From: Metaphire vulgaris
Lineage: Eukaryota; Annelida; Clitellata; Crassiclitellata; Megascolecidae
Direction: 5' to 3'
Length of the DNA stretch: 64,000 nucleotides
Assembly (NCBI GenBank): GCA_018105865.1
Contig: CM030872.1
Location: forward strand, 5,612,516 to 5,676,515
Shown one piece after another: positions 1 to 64,000 of this stretch (its first letter is position 1; each line of letters begins with the position of its first letter). The translations under genes were made by a program, and so were the position numbers. The notes beneath the pieces are model-generated. The model was not told the origin of the DNA. It saw nothing but the letters and a program-made list of their open reading frames with translations, and searched no databases.

Positions 1-490
1 GCGTATGAAAAGGCACGATTGCAAATTTTGAGATCATTGATTCAGAGGTCGGAGGAGAGTTAGATGAGATCTAGTAGATCGAGGTTGTTGTGGAATTATC
101 AGATTTCTTAGGTAGACTGGTTTTGATGTATGAAGTGAGTTATAAGTCATCGATATTATTTTGTTTTCAATGCGTTCTGCTATTTTGAGCCAGTGGAGAG
201 ATTTGAGTAATGGCGTAATGTGGCAAAATTTAGGTGATTTAGTTACTGCACGAGCTAAGGCATTTTGAATCGATTGGAGTTTACACGTGGAAGCGTTTGG
301 AAGATTGCGAAACAGTGAGTTGCAGTAGTCTAACTTAGAGTGAACTATTGAAGTGGCAATAGTGGAAGCAGTCTTAATATCAAGATAGGTACGAAAGCGA
401 CGTAGATCACGAATGTGAGGATAACAGGTTTTTGATAGTTGAGATATGTGAGCTTCAAAATTTAGGGAGGAGTCAAAAGTAAATCCAAGA
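1..490 (-). mobile_element. CR1/L2-like LINE fragment, RT C-terminal part
   Basis: The minus strand reads a degenerate reverse-transcriptase C-terminal region, including SKLDYCNSLFRNLPNAS and HITPLLKSLHWLKIAERI, typical of CR1/L2-type non-LTR elements. The first 150 bases closely match the last 160 bases of the window (63840-64000) in the same orientation. Confidence 0.8.
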
Positions 491-1510
491 TTTTGCAGTT
501 GGAACAGGGGTTATTATTGTATATGGGGCTAAAATTAGTGTGGGAGTTTCAAATTTTTCACAAGAGACATTCTGTTTTGGAGGGATTGAGGGAAAGGAGA
601 ATAGTTGACATCCACGATGAGATTGACGAAAATGCTGATTCTAGTTCAGAGATTGATGCTTTAAAGGAAGATGGAATCAGGTATCAGGTATGTGTTCAAT
701 AATTGTTCATGAAAAAAATAGACGATGCTCAGTTGCTCACAACATGAATATATCAGCCAATTAACCATTGAAATCTTAATTGTTGCCTATTTAATATTTA
801 AATCTTAGTCTAGACTGCAGGAACACAAGTTTGTCAAGTTTGTTTTGAAAAAATGACACAGAAAAGAATAGATTGAAAAGGGACTGTTATTGATAATTCG
901 GGACACCAACTAAAAAATTTTAGTTAAACTATTGAGTTATTAACTAACAATTTTCAGTTAAACTAGCATTTGAACTAAACTATTTATATTTAATGAAACT
1001 ATAAAGATAACTAAAAAAGTTAAACTTTTAGTTAATAACTAATTAGTTAACTAGTTGCCCCTAACTTCGAATTAGCGGTCCTGGAAAGCCTCCTAGATGA
1101 CGTGGACGACGTTTCGACTCAGATCAGAGACACTGTCCTCCCCGCCGCCAAAAAAGGTCTGCAAACAGCCAGGAGATAGAGTGTAGCGCAAAAGGCTATA
1201 AACGTGTCTTTAAGGTCAAGTCGAAGCACAACAGAAAGGTGCCCTGCCAGGCTCTGACCACGGATTTGAGAGGAGGGACTGCCGCGGAATGACCTAAAGG
1301 CGATTTACAGGACCATTGGCAGATTATGCTGGTCATGCAAAGCTCTACACACACAGATTCAGCCTACAGGGAAGGAGAAAAAAAGGATGGCCAAATTTAC
1401 AACTTGAAGGAAGACCTAGAATCCAGATAAATCCACATCAGAAAAGCTGACAGACAAGCTTAAGAAATAAGGGATTTTAAACATTTCCCGCATTAAGCTG
1501 GCAGAAAGCC
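491..1510. other. Intron or flank, no gene recognised
   Basis: Contains an AT-rich segment (about 900-1066) rich in AACTAA/TTAGTT words whose ends (GGGACACCAACTA and TTAGTTAACTAGTTGCCCC) are roughly inverted, possibly a decayed MITE. Nothing else is recognisable. Confidence 0.4.
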
Positions 1511-1513
1511 GAG

Positions 1514-1536
1514 GTGATGATGATGATGATGATGAC

Positions 1537-1597
<61 letters not shown>
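1514..1597. repeat. (GAT)n microsatellite
   Basis: About 28 near-perfect GAT units with one interruption. The long serine open frame on the minus strand is an artefact of this repeat. Confidence 0.97.
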
Positions 1598-1599
<2 letters not shown>

Positions 1600-1721
1600 A
1601 TCATAATTTGGTCGCCATTCTAAACAGTTGAATGAAGAGTTTACTTTGGAGACCTAATTGTAACCAGAATTGGTCATTATAAAATCTGAATAATTAACAA
1701 GTACTGTAGATCTGAGCCTAC

Positions 1722-59507
<57,786 letters not shown>

Positions 59508-60052
59508 CTAAATAAGCACGAGCAACTTTATATATTATAGTTCAGTGCAAGGATTCTAATGCAAATTAGGCCATCATGCCATGGGTGCAAACAGAGATCG
59601 CTAACGGTCATAAAAAATAGAAACGAAAATTAACGATTTTCGCTAACTTAAATAGTAATTGAAATTAGTAATTATTGCAACAACTGAAAATGAAATAGAA
59701 ATAGGAATTCAGTGTATATTATAGATTGAAATAGAAATTATTTTTGAACTTTTACTATTACAATTTACAAATTTACCATACAGAGTCATCATCTTTTCAG
59801 CACTGCCAACTTGCCAAATGCCGGAGTTCACTATTACTGAATACAGCAGTTAAACGTTTACCCACCCACTACACTACCAATGAGATTCATGTATGGGCCG
59901 GCCGGCCGGCCATCCAGGTTGGACCATTGGCCCTACCATTGTCCATTGCAACACTTCGTTCCATTACGTTTTTTCAGTGCACTACACTTACTCCAGCAGG
60001 CAGCAACTCTAGTCTCTTATTATCTGAGTATCTCTATGTTTATTGAAAGAAT

Positions 60053-60106
60053 ACAATAAAGCTCTTAATATCGCTATGTTTATAGCGATATTAAGAGCTT
60101 CATTGT
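60053..60106. repeat. Near-perfect 25-bp hairpin
   Basis: Arms 60053-60077 and 60082-60106 match at 24 of 25 positions, with 19 perfect inner pairs (AAGCTCTTAATATCGCTAT) and a 4-base loop GTTT. Confidence 0.92.
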
Positions 60107-60654
60107 TTACGAATGTGAGGTTAAACAGACGCAGAATAAATTTGTTTGATGTGTAGTACATTGATAGTTTGTATGTCTGCTATCTGTTGGTAGAAGAAAC
60201 CGTATGCACCGTTCACTGGAAATGTGAGCATTCCTTAAGCTCAATGCATCAATTATACAGTAATTATTGACTAGCTATGTCGTTATTGCCATGACTCTGC
60301 ACTGTTTGCGAGATGCAAACAAAAGCATCATCGACGAGTACGAATTGAAATTAGCGACATATTACTGAACTGAATTTGAAACTGAAATTGGATTTATTGC
60401 TGTTGTTAGAAATCGAACTGAAATTAAAGCGACAAAATAACTATAATTGACATTTAATTCGATATTGCCATGTCATAACTCAAATAGAAATTGAATTCAG
60501 AAATATTTGTATAAGTTAAATATCACTGATGCAAAATATCTAAATATTTCTAATTATGAACCAATTTGAATCAGTATTGATATCATTGTGAAAATTTCAA
60601 TTAATTCAATGGTCAGCGCGAAACACCCATGTTGCGTACATAGAACTGCTCCAG

Positions 60655-60700
60655 TTTAAAGACTTCACATAGTTTCACTATGTTAAGTCTTTTACTAGAA
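60655..60700. repeat. Smaller hairpin
   Basis: AAAGACTTCACATAGT, short loop, ACTATGTTAAGTCTTT: 16-base arms with one mismatch. Confidence 0.85.
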
Positions 60701-61079
60701 TCTTTAAACTCAAACGGCCATGGATGGCCATGCTAACATCATACATGTACGCGAAGTTTGAATAAGTTTAATTTGGATTTTGGTTAACTGTTTGATGAAG
60801 AACGGTAGACCTACGCCTACGGCCTCAATTAAAGTAAACTAAACAATGCTGTTTTGCAACCTCATAACCTTTGCATTCATCCTCACATAATTCATTTAAC
60901 ACACGAAAAGCCTTAGGCCTATCGGTCAATTGTGTCTGCAAAATACCATACCACACTGAGAATGAATCTGCCCAAAAGAGCATTTCAATTACCGAGGAAA
61001 TTTCGCCTACTAGGCAAGGCAAATTTAACAAAATTTTTGTGCTAGATTAAGGCTGTCAGCTGAAAATAATTTAAGATGT

Positions 61080-61683
<604 letters not shown>

Positions 61684-61689
61684 TAATGT

Positions 61690-62110
61690 GGCAGTCGTTC
61701 TTTAATTGGGATACTGATGTTTTTATTTTTCCGAATTTCTTTAGTTTCTCCAGTATAGTATTCTCCAGGTCCAATGTGCTTCTGGTTTCGGTTGCATAAT
61801 TAGCATCCTCTGTTATTACAAATCCTAGGTATGGAAAGTTTTTGACTTGTTCTATTTGTTCTCCTTTTACAGATATATTTGCTGAGTTACCATTCAATAC
61901 GCTGGTCCTTGTCTTGTTCGTGTTCAGTCGTAGACCGTATTCACTAGTGGCGACAACAAATCTCACCAACAATTCTTGCAATTCCTCCTCTGCTGTTTCT
62001 ATAAGTGCGATGTCATCAGCATACCTCAGGTTGCTGATTCTTTTACCGACAATCTTGTTTCCTGCCTTGTAACCCACTAGGAGCTTTCCTCATTGCCGTC
62101 TCTGCAACAA
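61690..62110 (-). mobile_element. Non-LTR RT fragment
   Basis: Minus frame: VGKRISNLRYADDIALIETA (catalytic YADD), LQELLVRFVVATSEYGLRLN, QVKNFPYLGFVITED. It runs tail-to-tail into the (AAT)n tail of the neighbouring LINE. Confidence 0.88.
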
Positions 62111-62272
62111 TGTTGAACAAATTCTATTCCTTATGCCAATTTGTATGGCGCGATAACATAGCAAGGGTCAAAGTCAAGAGCGCTTTAAATGGAACAATCG
62201 AACGAGATATTAAAAAGGTGCGTCTTCATTTTAATCGCAAACGACTCGAAGGAGGTGACGGTGGTTACCGAG

Positions 62273-62623
62273 GGTTTACTGTCAATTGCTCCCGGTCAAT
62301 AACTCGCCGGTCAAATGCTAACGAGAACAATTCAGTTTAATTGCTCGCAATACCTATTGCTCGCCGTTTCGAATCGCTGGAACAAAACGACGGTTAGTAG
62401 GCAAATAATGTCAACCCTAACTCTAACCCTAACCCTAACATTTTTGGTATGTCTTTAGTTTTAATAAAGTTTTAATTTCCTGTCAGTTTTTATAAAGTTA
62501 TTAGGTATGTCAGTTTTATAACGCTCCGCGATCAAAAGGTACTGCGAGCAATTGTTCTCGTTAGCATTTGACCGGGAGCAATTGACCGGCGAGCAATTGT
62601 CGGAGAGCAATTGCCCGGATCCC
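62273..62623. mobile_element. Small foldback element with 9-bp duplication
   Basis: Inverted arms of about 75 bases, made of repeated CAATTGCTCSCCGG words and sharing CAAATGCTAACGAGAACAAT. Flanked by a perfect 9-base GTTACCGAG (62264-62272, 62624-62632). Telomere-like CCCTAA units lie in its centre (62412-62440). Confidence 0.85.
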
Positions 62624-62639
62624 GTTACCGAGTCTGGGA

Positions 62640-63480
62640 GCGAGATCCATAACAGATTGCCTTGAGTAACGGATCTCTCTCCGACCTTCAGTCTTAGACG
62701 GAGGGGAACATGCAATACGGACTGTACGGACCGCGTACTTGATCTCAACTGAAGGTGTCGGTCGGTCATCGTCGGTATACGCACTAGGGCCGATAAGTAC
62801 TCTAGGCAGGTGGGATCGTAAAGAGCACGAAAAGGCATCCAACATCGTTTGAAGACGATGCGCTCCGGAATCCGGAGCCAGTGGAGCTTATCCCTGACCC
62901 ACGTGGTCGTGCCACCTGACGTCGAAACTCTGCAGAGCGAACGCGTTCAGGACCGATTGTAGCCGAGCCAGCTGGTAGTCGGGAAGGCCCAGGAGGACGC
63001 TGTCGCAAAAGGATTAAAGTGCGTACGAGGTGAATCGCTGCCGATGTTGAAATATAGCGGCGAATATATCGAATCTTCCGGAGCTGATTACGGGGACAAG
63101 ATGCATATCTGTCGTACTCCTTTCAAGACTCGAAACCACTCTGTGATTGAGTTTGCCACCTTTACCAGTGCTGAATTTTTTTAGAAATTAGCAGGCAATG
63201 AGACGAGGTGACTAGGTGACTAGGGTATCCCATGCCCAGCATTGTCCACCAGAGTTTATCGCGTATCACGGTATCGAAAGCTGTGTCAAAGTATATGAAA
63301 CATGTCTATGAAGGTATAGTGGTTGATTACATTCTTTTGCCTTGCACCTTAAGATGTGAAGATTCGTGATTTAATCTCTTGTGTTTCCCTCCAGCAGAAA
63401 GCCCGTTTGCTCTATACAATCTCACTTTCTGTCTTTGCCTGAATTCTATATACACCGTAAAATTATTTTCATAAGTATTT
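62640..63480. other. Unrecognised sequence, relatively GC-rich at first
   Basis: 62640-63130 is CG-richer than the window and may be LINE-derived on the minus strand (LRSHLPRVLIGPSAYTDDD, LRLKVGERSVTQGN text), but no firm match. Confidence 0.35.
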
Positions 63481-63489
63481 TGCTGGCAT

Positions 63490-63496
63490 GCGAGAC

Positions 63497-63529
<33 letters not shown>

Positions 63530-64000
63530 ATCTCGTGGATTTCTATAGCGCCTTGGTCACAGCACAACAGTAGCTGCTTATTCTCAGGCGCTCAACCTCT
63601 CTTAAAATAGCTATAGGGAAGGTATGTTATCAGCCAGGCAATAGTCAACGTCCAAAGGGCAGTGAGGCTTGGTTGTTACAGCTATGGAGGATATGATTTT
63701 AGAAAAAGGAATGATTTAAGTTTAGACCTGAAGACTTGAGGAGATAATGCGGGAATTATAGGAAATGAGGAATCAGATTTTATTGTTTGAAAGTGTTCAA
63801 GTCTGCGGAGGGAAGCTGGGATCGAGTTCCAAAGTTCAGGTGAGGCGTATGAGAAGGCACGGTTGCAAATTTTCAGGGATGACTGATTGAGTGGGCGTGA
63901 CAGAGTGAGGTAAGATGATGAACGTGTGGGTCGAGGAGGCTGAGGGGTTAATAGTGATCTAAGGTAGACAGGTTTTGATGACTGAAGTGAGCTATGTGTA
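63490..64000 (-). mobile_element. CR1/L2-like LINE 3' end, running off the window
   Basis: (TAAG)n at 63498-63527 is the tail read on the plus strand. Minus-strand text: ELWNSIPASLRRLEHFQTIK, FPIIPALSPQVF-like. Continues beyond 64000 into the region represented by 1-490. Confidence 0.83.

Larger units (their letters stand above)
59508..61075. other. Upstream of the VWC exon; no signal-peptide exon seen
   Basis: Holds GAAATT/AACTGAAA-rich degenerate tandem text (59620-59740, 60340-60600) and two hairpins. I searched the minus strand for a Met-led hydrophobic exon with a phase-1 donor and found none convincing. Confidence 0.45.

Noticed and set aside
1416..1604. Open frame with a long serine run
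   Set aside because: Pure product of the GAT microsatellite; no other coding sign.
60825..61031. Candidate signal-peptide exon for the collagen gene
   Set aside because: No Met-led hydrophobic core and no phase-1 donor in the needed place.

Overview
This is AT-rich animal genomic DNA (GT-AG introns, very dense interspersed repeats, many microsatellites). Its only recognisable host gene is the 5' part of a fibrillar procollagen on the minus strand. I join 22 exons between 59507 and 1722: a ten-cysteine VWC exon, a 20-nt microexon, a junction exon, and 19 exons made purely of Gly-X-Y triplets of 45, 54, 99 or 108 nt. Together they give 460 codons from the junction exon onward, roughly the first 45% of a fibrillar triple helix. 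The signal-peptide exon is not seen in the rest of the window, and the 3' part of the gene lies off the low-coordinate end. Gene structure, TTAGGG-like interstitial repeats, CR1/L2-like LINEs and a strongly over-represented TAGGCCTA octamer suggest a non-vertebrate bilaterian, plausibly a marine one such as an echinoderm or hemichordate; this is inference. Layout from low to high coordinates: 1-490 LINE fragment; 1.7-2.4 kb three collagen exons; 4.0-11.9 kb a nest of DNA transposons (family K with a CACTA-ended family L inside it, a Tc1/mariner copy, a second K copy carrying a LINE); 12.3-15.3 kb five collagen exons with two SINEs and a hAT-type MITE; 16.8 kb a duplicated heat-shock-like promoter module; 17.8-18.9 kb a foldback Mutator-like element; 19 kb one exon; 20.8-28.1 kb a second L copy interrupted by a LINE, a MITE and a third K copy; 28.1-40.7 kb nine exons separated by SINEs, a mariner copy, LINE pieces and MITEs; 41-47 kb LINE, Tc1-derived and Ginger-like elements; 47.3 and 50.4 kb exons around a twin-primed LINE; 50.7-58.8 kb Helitron fragment, K-like transposase, microexon, LINE, hAT and mariner insertions; 59.3-59.5 kb VWC exon; 61-64 kb LINE pieces and a second foldback element. 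The names K, L, SINE-A, SINE-B, SINE-C, D and R are mine. All transposon proteins seen are broken by stops, frameshifts or deletions. I found no RNA gene, CRISPR array, or any second host gene. The sequence most rewards study as a record of nested insertions whose target-site duplications can still be read, and of how they touch collagen splicing.
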